Positions 25,161 to 33,416 are shown, counted from the stretch's first letter. The stretch: 64,000 nt of DNA from Nonlabens arenilitoris (GCF_002954765.1 NZ_MTPW01000001.1:2741501-2805500), one strand, 5' to 3'. Numbers and translations are program-made. Notes: generated from the sequence alone by a model not told the origin.

Positions 25161-25850
25161 TTACAATTCTATTTTTATATCAGTATTGCGTAATACTTTA
25201 TTTCGATGTTTGAGTTCATTTGGCTCAAAGTAATCACCACCTCTAACTTTCCTCCAGTTAGTCTCTTTCATTATCGAAATTACTTCATTATTGACAAAAT
25301 CTCTGTGCTTTTCCTTGTCATACTTTGATATATTTTTCACAGAAATTAATTCAATTGGCTCATACATTTCACACCATTTATGACCTTTTTTATTATATTC
25401 CTTAATGATTCCAAGTTTGATATTTCTGGCTATTCCCACAAAGAATTTATCCATTTTGAGTTTAAGTACAAAAACAAATACTCCGTGATAGTTTAGATTA
25501 AATCTTTTTGGGTTAGTTATCGGTAATAGCTCATTTCCAAGATCGGAATTATTACAAAGTAAGAATCTTAATTTTTCGATGTCAAGTGTACAAAAATCTC
25601 CGCCTCTTACATTTCTCCAACCATATTTTTTCATAAATTCAATCGTTATTGAATTTTCTAAGAACATAGCTTCGGAAACTTCTGTAAATCTCGTTTCGAT
25701 TACATCTATTACCTCAATTGGATTATTTAATTTAGTCCAATCTGAGCTTAATTTTCCTTTTTTATGACTTTTAAATCTCTCTTCGACGTTTGTCGTTTGT
25801 CCGACATAATATTTTTCATTTTCTAATCGTAAAACGTATATTTTAATCAT
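25161..25850 (-). CDS. Tandem GIY-YIG-like protein
   Basis: A 229-residue protein made of two copies of one domain. The first (residues 1-90) is a GIY-YIG endonuclease-like module: IYVLRLENEKYYVGQTTNVEERFKSHKKG, with the YYVGQT core, catalytic-type Arg25 and a LEN glutamate at 65, ending WRNVRGGDF. The second (about 120-212) starts VFVFVLKLKMDKFFVGIARN, lacks the Arg (IKLGIIKE) and the Glu (VNNE), and ends WRKVRGGDYF, so it is probably inactive and structural or DNA-binding. It may nick or bind DNA. It lies downstream of the RloC-like gene with a 131-bp spacer. There are no homing-intron signs. Confidence 0.8.
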   Translation of the reverse strand: MIKIYVLRLENEKYYVGQTTNVEERFKSHKKGKLSSDWTKLNNPIEVIDVIETRFTEVSEAMFLENSITIEFMKKYGWRNVRGGDFCTLDIEKLRFLLCNNSDLGNELLPITNPKRFNLNYHGVFVFVLKLKMDKFFVGIARNIKLGIIKEYNKKGHKWCEMYEPIELISVKNISKYDKEKHRDFVNNEVISIMKETNWRKVRGGDYFEPNELKHRNKVLRNTDIKIEL

Positions 25851-25981
25851 TCAAATTTTCTTAATGATGCTTTAGTTTAATTAACTATAATGGTCTTGGC
25901 TAGGAATAGTTGCGCGTTTAGCACTTAACTTCGTAAATAGACTATTACTATCAAAGAATTATTCATGATGTTACCTACCGT
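25851..25981. repeat. Degenerate intergenic repeat unit B
   Basis: Spacer between the GIY-YIG and RloC-like genes. GTTGCGCGTTTAGCACTTAA (from 25909) then CTTCGTAAATA lines up with the unit A spacer (GTTGCGTGGTTTAAGTACC...AATAAATA). It ends GATGTTACCTACCGTTT at the RloC-like stop, as unit A ends at the DUF6624 stop. Confidence 0.4.
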
Positions 25982-28228
25982 TTATTTTTCTATTAGTTTA
26001 ATTTGACCTTTGAAGTTAGTTTCTACATAATTAATGACAACCTTAGACGCGGATTTAATCATTGATTCGGTATATGCTTTTTGTTGTCTAATACCACCGT
26101 GTGAACCATCGTGCATAAGAGAGAATAAAAATTCGTTTTCTGCGTAACCATCAATTTCATTACAAAAATCTGCTAGCTCCTTATCTGGAGAAGTAAATCT
26201 GTTAATTGTTTCAATTATATGGCGTAATGAATTTGGAGTCGTATGAGATGGCTTAATAATTCCATTTGCAACATTGTAAATGTCTCTTAAATGTTCCTCG
26301 TATGGCATAATTAATTCGTTACTAAGACTTTTTATTCTACCGTTAGCAAGAATATACTTTTGTGAGATAATATTATTTCTCGTAATTATAGACATAAACT
26401 CAAGATTGTGGGTCATTAAAATTAACCTTAATTTTCGTTTGTCTATTTTGAATATTTTGTCAAGTGTGCGAATGATTTGTGCAGTTGCGTAAACAAAATG
26501 AAAATCTTGACTCGAAATTGGATCATCAACTACGAAAAAGAGCTTTTGATAATCATTTTCGCTTGAAACTTCGATATGAGTTTCTGCGATGAAATAGCAA
26601 AAAGCAATCATACTTTTTTCGCCAGTGCTCAATACATCACTAGCATTCGATTCTAATAATTCATTTTGAAACTTTATACAAAAAGTCTGCTCATCAAATG
26701 AATATTTATCACCAAAAAATTTAGTTAAGAGGTCTTTAAAAGATTCTATGACTTTTTCTTTTTTAGACACCTTTTCATTTTGTTCTTTTTCCGCAATGTT
26801 TTTAAAGAGTTTGTCAATAGTTACGCTTAGCCCTTTAATCGATTCGATTCTTTCAGAATTGTCTTTTTTTATTTCTAAGAACTTAGATTTACAGAGCCTT
26901 CTGTTTAACTCAAGGCGCTCTGAATTAATATTATTCTTTTTTTTATTGAAACTTTTTAATATTGTATTATTTTTTTCTATAGAAGTGTTGGAATCGATAA
27001 TCCAATTTTCAATAGATTGAACTGAAGATTGGAGTTCACTTGTCTTTATGGTTTTTGAAATATCTTCTTTCTTCTCGTCTAGTAGTATTTTGATTAGTTG
27101 GTAATCTTTATCAAGTTCACTTAAATCTTTAAATTCCAAAAGGGAATCATTTTCGATAGAAGGAATGTAGATTTTAGATTTGTTGAATTCGGAAATTCTT
27201 TTTAGTCCTGTTTTAAATAAAGTACTGAAGTCCTTTCTTTCACTCCTTAATTGAGCGAAAAGATCATTTGCTTTTTTTATTTGTTTAGCTTCAGTCTCAT
27301 TTAAATACTCGACATATTGGTCAATTAATTTAAGAGCTGAATTTTGTAATGTCTGCTCACAAAAGGGACAAGTATTACCATCTGGGTCTATTAAATTAAT
27401 TCCATTTTCAATAAACTCCTGTTTATGTTTGACTTTTAATTTAAATTCTTCAGCAATCTTACTCTTCGTAAATGGCTCTTTTAGAAAGGAAATTATCTGA
27501 TTTAGTGTGTTAGAAGGTTTAATTAAATCTATAGGAAAAATATCTTTTAAATCAACTGGAATTGACTTTAATTGATTGTGCTTAATTAATAGCTTAGAAA
27601 AGCTTTCCTCTTCTATTGGGGTATACTCGTTTAACAATATATTATTAAGATGTATTGACTGATACTCACTAGTGTTTTTTCTTATTGATAATTTGTTTAG
27701 TTCAGTCAAAGCAGAATTTATATGAACTTTGATTTCTTCCTTGGTTGATGTCTTTTTAGCTTTTAAAGACTTTAATTCATCTTTTTCTTTGGAAAGATCA
27801 ATTTTTTCCTTTCCAAGAATATACCCTTCAATCTCACCATTCGGTCGATATTTAGAAACCTCTAAATTTTCTTTAATGTAATCATCATTAAATACCCTAA
27901 ATATATAACCAGTGTTGTTGCGCACAAGTGGTTCAGAATTTCGTATTAACTTAAAGTCATATATTCTATTCCGTCCTGGTTCTTTTAAATTACTTATATC
28001 TAATTTGAAATCACCTTTCGATTGTTGAAGAGTTAATAGTTTATTTGAATCTGTAGGATTATATTCCTTTTTGGTAGCAAGCCTAAACGCTCTACTCAAA
28101 AATGTTTTGCCAGACCCATTGTTAGCATAAATACCTATACCTATAGAACCTATTTGTAATTGAGTCTTGAGTGATTCATGGGGCCCCAAATTGGACGCCG
28201 ATAACTTTAGTGTAATGTTCTTGGCCAT
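25982..28228 (-). CDS. RloC/PrrC-like ATPase, candidate anticodon nuclease (AAA_13 family)
   Basis: A 748-residue SMC/Rad50-like ABC ATPase. Walker A is ANNGSGKT (35-42), the signature is LSTGEKS (533-539), Walker B is LFFVVDDPISSQD (563-575), and the H-loop is THN (His607). Between them are long coiled coils (about 144-190, 300-345, 385-500) with a single CPFC at 287-290, the position of a zinc hook. After the ATPase, residues 645-715 carry Arg669-x3-Glu673 and His706 (MHDGSHGG). PrrC's published catalytic triad is Arg320-Glu324-His356, so spacing is 4 and 37 here against 4 and 36. RloC has this plan: zinc hook plus ACNase domain. Such enzymes cut tRNA anticodon loops in phage exclusion. tRNA cleavage is inferred; related AAA_13 proteins of unproven activity share R-x3-E and SH motifs. 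No hsd genes adjoin it. Confidence 0.78.
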   Translation of the reverse strand: MAKNITLKLSASNLGPHESLKTQLQIGSIGIGIYANNGSGKTFLSRAFRLATKKEYNPTDSNKLLTLQQSKGDFKLDISNLKEPGRNRIYDFKLIRNSEPLVRNNTGYIFRVFNDDYIKENLEVSKYRPNGEIEGYILGKEKIDLSKEKDELKSLKAKKTSTKEEIKVHINSALTELNKLSIRKNTSEYQSIHLNNILLNEYTPIEEESFSKLLIKHNQLKSIPVDLKDIFPIDLIKPSNTLNQIISFLKEPFTKSKIAEEFKLKVKHKQEFIENGINLIDPDGNTCPFCEQTLQNSALKLIDQYVEYLNETEAKQIKKANDLFAQLRSERKDFSTLFKTGLKRISEFNKSKIYIPSIENDSLLEFKDLSELDKDYQLIKILLDEKKEDISKTIKTSELQSSVQSIENWIIDSNTSIEKNNTILKSFNKKKNNINSERLELNRRLCKSKFLEIKKDNSERIESIKGLSVTIDKLFKNIAEKEQNEKVSKKEKVIESFKDLLTKFFGDKYSFDEQTFCIKFQNELLESNASDVLSTGEKSMIAFCYFIAETHIEVSSENDYQKLFFVVDDPISSQDFHFVYATAQIIRTLDKIFKIDKRKLRLILMTHNLEFMSIITRNNIISQKYILANGRIKSLSNELIMPYEEHLRDIYNVANGIIKPSHTTPNSLRHIIETINRFTSPDKELADFCNEIDGYAENEFLFSLMHDGSHGGIRQQKAYTESMIKSASKVVINYVETNFKGQIKLIEK

Positions 28229-28451
28229 TTATTGGTATATATAGTTACAGCTAACGGTTTTGTGTATGAAACGTAGCACGTAAAAAGACACTACTTTTCG
28301 GGTAAAACATAAACCGAATTTTTAAATTTTATTAATCATTTTATTTTTTGGAATTTGTCAAATTTAAAAATTTGGCGGACTTACATATATACCTGAACTT
28401 ATTATTAATCAAATGACTAGTCATAAGATATATATGTGGTTGTAACATGCC
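28229..28451. repeat. Degenerate intergenic repeat unit C / AT-rich spacer
   Basis: Contains GCTAACGGTTTTGTGTATG (from 28247) and AAACCGAAT (28311), elements also present in unit A. It ends GTTGTAACATGCC just before the next gene's original stop. No gene is seen here. Confidence 0.4.
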
Positions 28452-29035
28452 TTATTCTTCGCCGTCAAATTCTAAAACAAGGTTTCCTTTATTGTCATAA
28501 ATTTTATTTTTTCTTCACTATAACCATCATGTCTTTTGTCTATTAATTTGAGTTGACCATTTAAATGATATTCTTTTATAGTTATATGTTCAATTTCGGT
28601 TTCATAATGTAGTGTTTGCCCTTCGTAATTTTCCGCATATTCATCTTCACTTATGAGAGTTGTAATTTCCTCATATTTTAAGTTTCCGTTATAATAGTAT
28701 TTTGAATAATTATGACTTGTTGATGTCCAAATTTGAGACATACCAACTTTTCCGTTTTCATTAAATTCTTTATAACTTATTAGGTCATCTAAATTGTATT
28801 CTTCAATTCTCATAGGTTCTCCATTAAGCTCATAAAATTTCCAGATACCATCACGTTTTCGAAATGTTTTTTCATTATTAGAATAAATAATGAAATTGCC
28901 TTCGCAATACTTTTGCCCAGTGTTATATTCTAAAACATAATTTTGCGTTTCTTGTTTATAATTTGAATCTGAGCAAGAATATATTAGTAAACACAAAATA
29001 ATTAAACTTACTAATCTTATGGTTGAATGAATCAT
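28452..29035 (-). CDS. Lipoprotein with MORN/YwqK-like repeats, C-terminus frameshifted
   Basis: The lipoprotein signal is MIHSTIRLVSLIILCLLIYSC with Cys21. The mature part has repeats of the YwqK antitoxin/MORN-like type: GIWKFYELNGEPMRIEEYN, SKYYYNGNLKYEE, IKEYHLNGQLKLIDKRHDG. As written the frame stops at 28472 (KFMTIKETLF), but the adjacent frame carries the expected next repeat, IYDNKGNLVLEFDGEE, to TAA at 28452. A one-base change in the GAAAAAATAAAATTT stretch explains it. Sequencing error or real truncation cannot be told apart. Its ATG overlaps the stop of the upstream gene (ATGA). Confidence 0.7.
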
Positions 29036-29253
29036 TTAGACTGAAGTGTTTTAACAGAGGCAATTACTAGCCTGATTAGTATCAGTATAACAAAAGACGT
29101 TTTAAATAAATTCCAATCAAAAATTCGAATACTTTCTTTTAAATAATCATTCCACAGCCAAATTGGAAATATTAAATAAGCTAGCATTGCTGAAACACAT
29201 ACAATGCTTAATAATATTAAATATTCTTTAGCTAAAATCTTTTTCCAATTCAT
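29032..29253 (-). CDS. Small two-pass membrane protein
   Basis: A 73-residue hydrophobic protein: a first helix at about 11-30 (YLILLSIVCVSAMLAYLIFPIW), a polar loop (NDYLKESIRIFDWN), a second helix at about 48-65 (TSFVILILIRLVIASV) and a basic tail. The family is unrecognised. Its stop overlaps the start of the MORN-like lipoprotein gene by four bases, so the two are translationally coupled and may act together at the membrane. This is the right-hand end of the accessory block. Confidence 0.68.
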   Translation of the reverse strand: MNWKKILAKEYLILLSIVCVSAMLAYLIFPIWLWNDYLKESIRIFDWNLFKTSFVILILIRLVIASVKTLQSK

Positions 29254-29414
29254 ACTTCATTAAATTTTAGATGATTGTTTGGGAAATATGCTACAACGGT
29301 TATATATCCAAACCTACGCAAATTCCTACTCATCCATCATATCCCAAAAGAATAAAAATGAATACTTTATCAACAGATTTGTAGATAATTCCTTCAAAAT
29401 AATGGGTAACAAAA

Positions 29415-29447
29415 AAATCCCATCAAAGATCTACTTCAATGGGATTT
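29415..29447 (-). terminator. Terminator after the MARAMF small-protein gene
   Basis: AAATCCCAT (29415-29423) pairs with ATGGGATTT (29439-29447). The plus-strand A-run at 29411-29417 gives a T-run on the minus strand. The gap 29254-29414 shows no gene. Confidence 0.75.
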
Positions 29448-29468
29448 CTTTCTTAAAATGTCAAATTT

Positions 29469-29666
29469 CTATTTGGGTAGTAACGGTACGCAAGTTGCTA
29501 GCTCTGGATGCTGCAACAACATAGGTTTCATCCATATCATCAATTCTTCGATTTCAAATGGTAATAAACGTTCTACAGCCTTATGTAATTCTTTGCAAAA
29601 GAGTGTAGGATTAAAACTAACCTTTTCTAGTACCGTTTTAGTGTACTCAAACATAGCTCTAGCCAT
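29469..29666 (-). CDS. Small conserved flavobacterial protein (MARAMFEYTKTVL family)
   Basis: A 65-residue soluble protein beginning MARAMFEYTKTVLEKVSFNP and continuing LFCKELHKAVERLLPFEIEE, with a C-terminal helix. I recognise this as a short protein conserved across Flavobacteriaceae, usually left as hypothetical, with the invariant FEYTKTVL, LFCKEL and RLLP..EEL blocks. The role is unknown. It is a single gene with its own terminator, upstream of menA, and marks the return from the accessory block to core sequence. Confidence 0.8.
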   Translation of the reverse strand: MARAMFEYTKTVLEKVSFNPTLFCKELHKAVERLLPFEIEELMIWMKPMLLQHPELATCVPLLPK

Positions 29667-29855
29667 AACAATTCAGGATTTAGTTAAAGTAAAGTATATT
29701 CAGATGTTCTGCGTTTTAAATTCAGCTCTAATTTATAACATAATCCCAAATTCCTGCTTAACATTTGTTAAAACAGAATGTTAAGCAAAAGTTATTATTT
29801 GTCTGTTTCTCATTAATCAACTGAAAAACAAAACGTTAATCTGTTGATAAGATGA

Positions 29856-30872
29856 TTAACTAACGATCCATACCGATAGCACAGATAATACTGCAAAGGC
29901 AAAAGTCGATAGCGCGACCTTTTTTAATTCTGGATCGAGTAGGGCTGGTTCTTTGTTTAATTCTACAACTTTTAAATGTAAAAATAGCGGTAGAAAAGCG
30001 AGTAGTGGTAAGAACATGAACAACGATGGTTGTGTCATGTTTTCATCCATGACTTCTTTATAGTATAAGGTGATAAAGAATAGTGATGCGGTCACTAGTG
30101 CTATGGTAATTAAGCTATAATGAAACAGCTTGGCCTTCATCAATCCCATTTTTACCACGATGGTATTTTTACCAGCTTTTTTATCGCTCTCGATATCGCG
30201 CATGTTATTGAGATTTAATACAGCAACACTTAGCAATCCTATGGTGATGGATGGCAAGATCATATTCCAGTCCACAGCCTTTGTAATCAAGTAAAAAATA
30301 CCCATCACACTTACAGGACCAAAGAAGATAAAAACAAACACATCGCCCAGACCACGATAGCCATAAGCATTATCACCTACGGTATACTTGATCGCTGCCC
30401 AAATAGCGGCAATTCCCAATACCAAAAAGAAAAGCGAAATCAATAACTGTTCTATACCTAGACTGACATAAATCAATGCTATCGCACTTATTAAAGTCAG
30501 CACTGCGGTTATAATCATCGCACGTTTCATCTCGTGTGCGAGAATGATACCGCTTTGCAGCGCACGCATAGGTCCTACACGATCATCATTATCAGTTCCT
30601 TTAACGCCATCGCCATAATCGTTTGCAAAATTAGACAGCACTTGAAAACCTAATGTGGTGATGAGTGCTAGAATAGGGATGAGGAAATTAAAATCACTTA
30701 CAAAATCCTCAATCGCAAAACTAAAAACGCCTAGCACATTTGATGTCTTTAAATATTCAAGATGACTAACTCTTAAATAGGCATAAGCACTTCCCACTAG
30801 AATTCCGCTGATACTTAATGGCAAGGTTCTTAATCGTGCGGCACTGATCCAGGCTTTAAATTTGGTAGACAT
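29856..30872 (-). CDS. menA: 1,4-dihydroxy-2-naphthoate octaprenyltransferase MenA
   Basis: A membrane UbiA-family prenyltransferase that attaches the isoprenoid tail to DHNA, giving demethylmenaquinone. The two Asp-rich motifs are clear: NFANDYGDGVKGTDNDDR (first) and NMRDIESDKKAGKNTIVVKMG (second). The 338 residues contain about eight or nine helices; the N-terminus AWISAARLRTLPLSISGILVGS is typical of MenA. The start overlaps the holA stop (TAATG), so the two are translationally coupled. It is separated from the other men genes in the window. Confidence 0.95.
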   Translation of the reverse strand: MSTKFKAWISAARLRTLPLSISGILVGSAYAYLRVSHLEYLKTSNVLGVFSFAIEDFVSDFNFLIPILALITTLGFQVLSNFANDYGDGVKGTDNDDRVGPMRALQSGIILAHEMKRAMIITAVLTLISAIALIYVSLGIEQLLISLFFLVLGIAAIWAAIKYTVGDNAYGYRGLGDVFVFIFFGPVSVMGIFYLITKAVDWNMILPSITIGLLSVAVLNLNNMRDIESDKKAGKNTIVVKMGLMKAKLFHYSLITIALVTASLFFITLYYKEVMDENMTQPSLFMFLPLLAFLPLFLHLKVVELNKEPALLDPELKKVALSTFAFAVLSVLSVWIVS

Positions 30873-31879
30873 TATGGATACATGATATTAACGATCAACT
30901 CTTGTAGTAAATCGTGTTGTTGTGGTTTATTAGTTCCTACACCTTTAGACTTCATGTCTATATCGCGTATGATCTTAATCGCATGACTGCAATGCTTCAT
31001 AGAATAATGCTTGGCCGCTGTAAAATACTCTTGTACAAAAAACGGACTTACACCTATCTGTCTTGCGACCGTTTGTGGATTGCGATCGGTCATCGCATGC
31101 AGTTTTAATAACTGTACAAAGAAACTGTGCAATTGCCCTATGGTCACGACCAGTGGATTATCCTTAGGATTCTCGGCAAAATAGTTGATAATGCGATTCA
31201 CTTTTACTGTATCTCGAGATCCCAGCGCCTTGCGCAGTTCAAAGTTGTTATAATCTTTTGAGATTCCTATATTTTCTTCAATCAGCTGTGGAGTGATCAT
31301 CGTTCCTGCAGGGACGATAATCATTAATTTGTCCAGTTCGTTTTTAATTTTGGCAATCTCAGTTCCCAGAAACTCAATCAGCATCTGTCCAGCTTTGGGC
31401 TCAATGTTATAGCCATTACTCTTTAAATGGCTGTTGATCCATGGCAGGACTTTATTCTCATACAGCGGTTTGCTTTCAAAGAAGACCGCATTTTTTGCCA
31501 TTTCTTTAAATACCTTTTTGCGCTTGTCTGGTGTTTTGTATTTATAGTTAAAGACTAGAATCGTGGTAGGTTGCGGCTGTTTTGCATAAGATTCAAACTT
31601 ATCCCAGTGACGTGCCAGATCTTGCGCTTCTTTAACGATGATCACCTGATAGTCTGCCATCATCGGGAAACGCTTTGCATTTTCAACCAGCTCGCCCATG
31701 TCTATATCACGACCGTACAGCACCATTTGATTAAAGCCTTTCTCGCCTTCGTCCAGTACGTTGTTGGCAATGTAATCGCTTATCTCATCAATAAAATAAG
31801 GTTCATTACCATATAAAAAGTAAATAGGAGCAAGTTTCCTATTCTTTATATCTTCTATAATTTTTTTGGTATCACTCAT
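30872..31879 (-). CDS. holA: DNA polymerase III delta subunit HolA
   Basis: The delta subunit of the clamp loader, which opens the beta sliding clamp. Typical blocks are PIYFLYGNEPYFIDEISDYI (N-terminal AAA+-like domain without a working Walker A), FPMMADYQVIIVKEAQDL, FLGTEIAKIKNELDKLMI and NFELRKALGSRD. The C-terminal collar domain ends near HDLLQELIVNIMYP. The 335 residues are a normal length. It is followed by menA with one-base overlap and is divergent from the HsdR_N-like gene, 33 bp away. Confidence 0.92.
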   Translation of the reverse strand: MSDTKKIIEDIKNRKLAPIYFLYGNEPYFIDEISDYIANNVLDEGEKGFNQMVLYGRDIDMGELVENAKRFPMMADYQVIIVKEAQDLARHWDKFESYAKQPQPTTILVFNYKYKTPDKRKKVFKEMAKNAVFFESKPLYENKVLPWINSHLKSNGYNIEPKAGQMLIEFLGTEIAKIKNELDKLMIIVPAGTMITPQLIEENIGISKDYNNFELRKALGSRDTVKVNRIINYFAENPKDNPLVVTIGQLHSFFVQLLKLHAMTDRNPQTVARQIGVSPFFVQEYFTAAKHYSMKHCSHAIKIIRDIDMKSKGVGTNKPQQHDLLQELIVNIMYP

Positions 31880-31912
31880 AAAGAGCCGTGGTGGTTTTTG
31901 TAATATTGCGGT

Positions 31913-32356
31913 ATGACGCCATTACGACTACCGGCAGGAAATTTCAGGGTTAAAAGTACTGAAAAAGGTCGGTTGATTTTTGACCAGATACGTAAAAAAT
32001 TTGTCCATCTCACACCAGAGGAATGGGTGAGGCAGCATGTGGTGTTTTGGCTGCTTTCGCGAAAGCGTATACCACACAGTCTTATTAACGTAGAAAAACA
32101 GCTCCATGTCGCAGGAACAAATAAGCGATATGACATTCTCGTTTTTAATAAAGATGGTTCTATATATGCGGTGATTGAGTGCAAAGCGCCGCAAATAAAA
32201 ATAGATCAATCTGTTTTTGACCAGATCGCGCGATACAATCTCGCACTAGAATCTGAGTATTTAATGGTCACTAATGGAATGGAACATTACTTTTGCACCA
32301 TGGATTATGAGGCGCAACGTTATCAATTTATCCCAGATTTACCAGATTATACATGA
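31913..32356 (+). CDS. Solitary HsdR_N-like (PD-(D/E)xK) protein
   Basis: A 147-residue protein with the N-terminal domain of type I restriction HsdR and nothing else. The nuclease-fold core is KRYDILVFNKDGSIYAVIECKAP (Asp...Glu-x-Lys) followed by DQIARYNLALESEYLMVTNG. It is preceded by TPEEWVRQHVVFWLL, a helix seen in this sub-family. Stand-alone members next to holA are common in Bacteroidota, which suggests a housekeeping rather than restriction role; no hsdM/hsdS is nearby. A palindrome copy lies in frame here and encodes LSRKR. The stop overlaps the next start (ATGA). Confidence 0.85.
   Translation: MTPLRLPAGNFRVKSTEKGRLIFDQIRKKFVHLTPEEWVRQHVVFWLLSRKRIPHSLINVEKQLHVAGTNKRYDILVFNKDGSIYAVIECKAPQIKIDQSVFDQIARYNLALESEYLMVTNGMEHYFCTMDYEAQRYQFIPDLPDYT
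32052..32067. repeat. 16-bp palindrome, copy 7
   Basis: TGCTTTCGCGAAAGCG (first base changed), inside the HsdR_N-like gene, encoding LSRKR. Confidence 0.85.
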
Positions 32357-33360
32357 AAATAGGAATCGTTATCTTAAACTGGAATGGTCTAGCGCTATTG
32401 CAACGCTATTTACCCAGCGTTGTCTTATATAGTCAAGAGCATACCGTTTATGTAGCAGATAATGCCTCAACAGACGCATCGCTATCATGGGTAAAAGAGC
32501 AGTATCCATCTGTAAAAATCATAGCGATGGATGAAAATCGCGGTTATGCCGGTGGCTATAATGTCGCCCTACAATCTGTAGATGAAGAAATCATATGTTT
32601 ATTAAATAATGATATAGAGGTCACTGAGGACTGGCTAGCACCTATCACCACACTTTTTAAGTCTGATGTCACCATTGCAGCAGCACAACCATTGCTGCTG
32701 GATGATAAACGACGTACCCATTTTGAATATGCTGGTGCGGCAGGTGGCTATCTGGATAGACTGGCATATCCTTATTGTAGAGGTCGCATTTTTGACCAGG
32801 TAGAAGAGAACCATCAACAGTATAGTGATAGTACAAATCTGGATTGGGCTAGTGGTGCGGCATTATTTGTTAAGAAGAAAGCATTTCTAGAAGTAGGCGC
32901 ACTGGATGAGGCTTATTTTGCCCATCAAGAAGAGATCGATCTGTGCTGGCGATTGCGTCATGCCGGTTATAAAATTGCGATCGCGACAGATGCTACCGTG
33001 TACCATCTAGGTGGCGGAACGCTAGCGGCACTTAATCCACGTAAGACTTTTTACAATTTTAGAAACAGTCTTTACAATATTGTAAAGAATGATCATAGTG
33101 CTAACTGGTTAGGAATCTTATTCTTGCGCATGGTGCTGGATGGGCTTGCAGGATTGCAATTTCTCTTTAAGGCAAAACCGGCGCATTTTATGGCAATATT
33201 AAAAGCGCACGCATCGTTTTATGGTGGATTATCTTCTATGCTTCAAAAAAGACAAGAAGTAAAGCGATATTCTAAGAAAATAACAAACAAGTCTAGTGTT
33301 TACTCTATTGTTTATCAGTTTTTTGTTAAAAACCGTTCATATTATCAATCTATAAAATAA
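32353..33360 (+). CDS. Glycosyltransferase family 2 (rhamnosyltransferase-like)
   Basis: A 335-residue GT-A fold enzyme using a nucleotide sugar. The start MKIGIVILNWNGLALLQRYL, the base-binding VADNASTDAS, NRGYAGGYNVALQ and the LLNNDIEV (D-x-D-like) motif give the donor site. GALDEAYFAHQEEIDLCWRLRHAGYKI is the acceptor/catalytic part (ED-like motif). The C-terminal 60 residues have hydrophobic stretches and a basic end that may hold it to the membrane. The product sugar is unknown. It is translationally coupled to the HsdR_N-like gene. Confidence 0.9.
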   Translation: MKIGIVILNWNGLALLQRYLPSVVLYSQEHTVYVADNASTDASLSWVKEQYPSVKIIAMDENRGYAGGYNVALQSVDEEIICLLNNDIEVTEDWLAPITTLFKSDVTIAAAQPLLLDDKRRTHFEYAGAAGGYLDRLAYPYCRGRIFDQVEENHQQYSDSTNLDWASGAALFVKKKAFLEVGALDEAYFAHQEEIDLCWRLRHAGYKIAIATDATVYHLGGGTLAALNPRKTFYNFRNSLYNIVKNDHSANWLGILFLRMVLDGLAGLQFLFKAKPAHFMAILKAHASFYGGLSSMLQKRQEVKRYSKKITNKSSVYSIVYQFFVKNRSYYQSIK

Positions 33361-33408
33361 TATTTGATAAATATGTGTTAAGTATTAACACAAGAATTGC
33401 CATTTTCT

Positions 33409-33416
33409 TATTTTTG
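33409..33416 (+). promoter_or_regulatory. -7 box for the OmpA lipoprotein gene
   Basis: TATTTTTG fits TAnnTTTG, 22 bp before the ATG at 33439. A TTG is only 9 bp further upstream, so the -33 element is unclear. Confidence 0.5.

Noticed and set aside
29279..29784. Overlapping plus-strand frames of 81 and 108 residues
   Set aside because: They oppose the well-conserved 65-residue minus-strand gene and its terminator and carry no recognisable motif.
31913..32356. Type I restriction system
   Set aside because: Only an HsdR_N-like domain is present; no helicase part, methylase or specificity gene is nearby.
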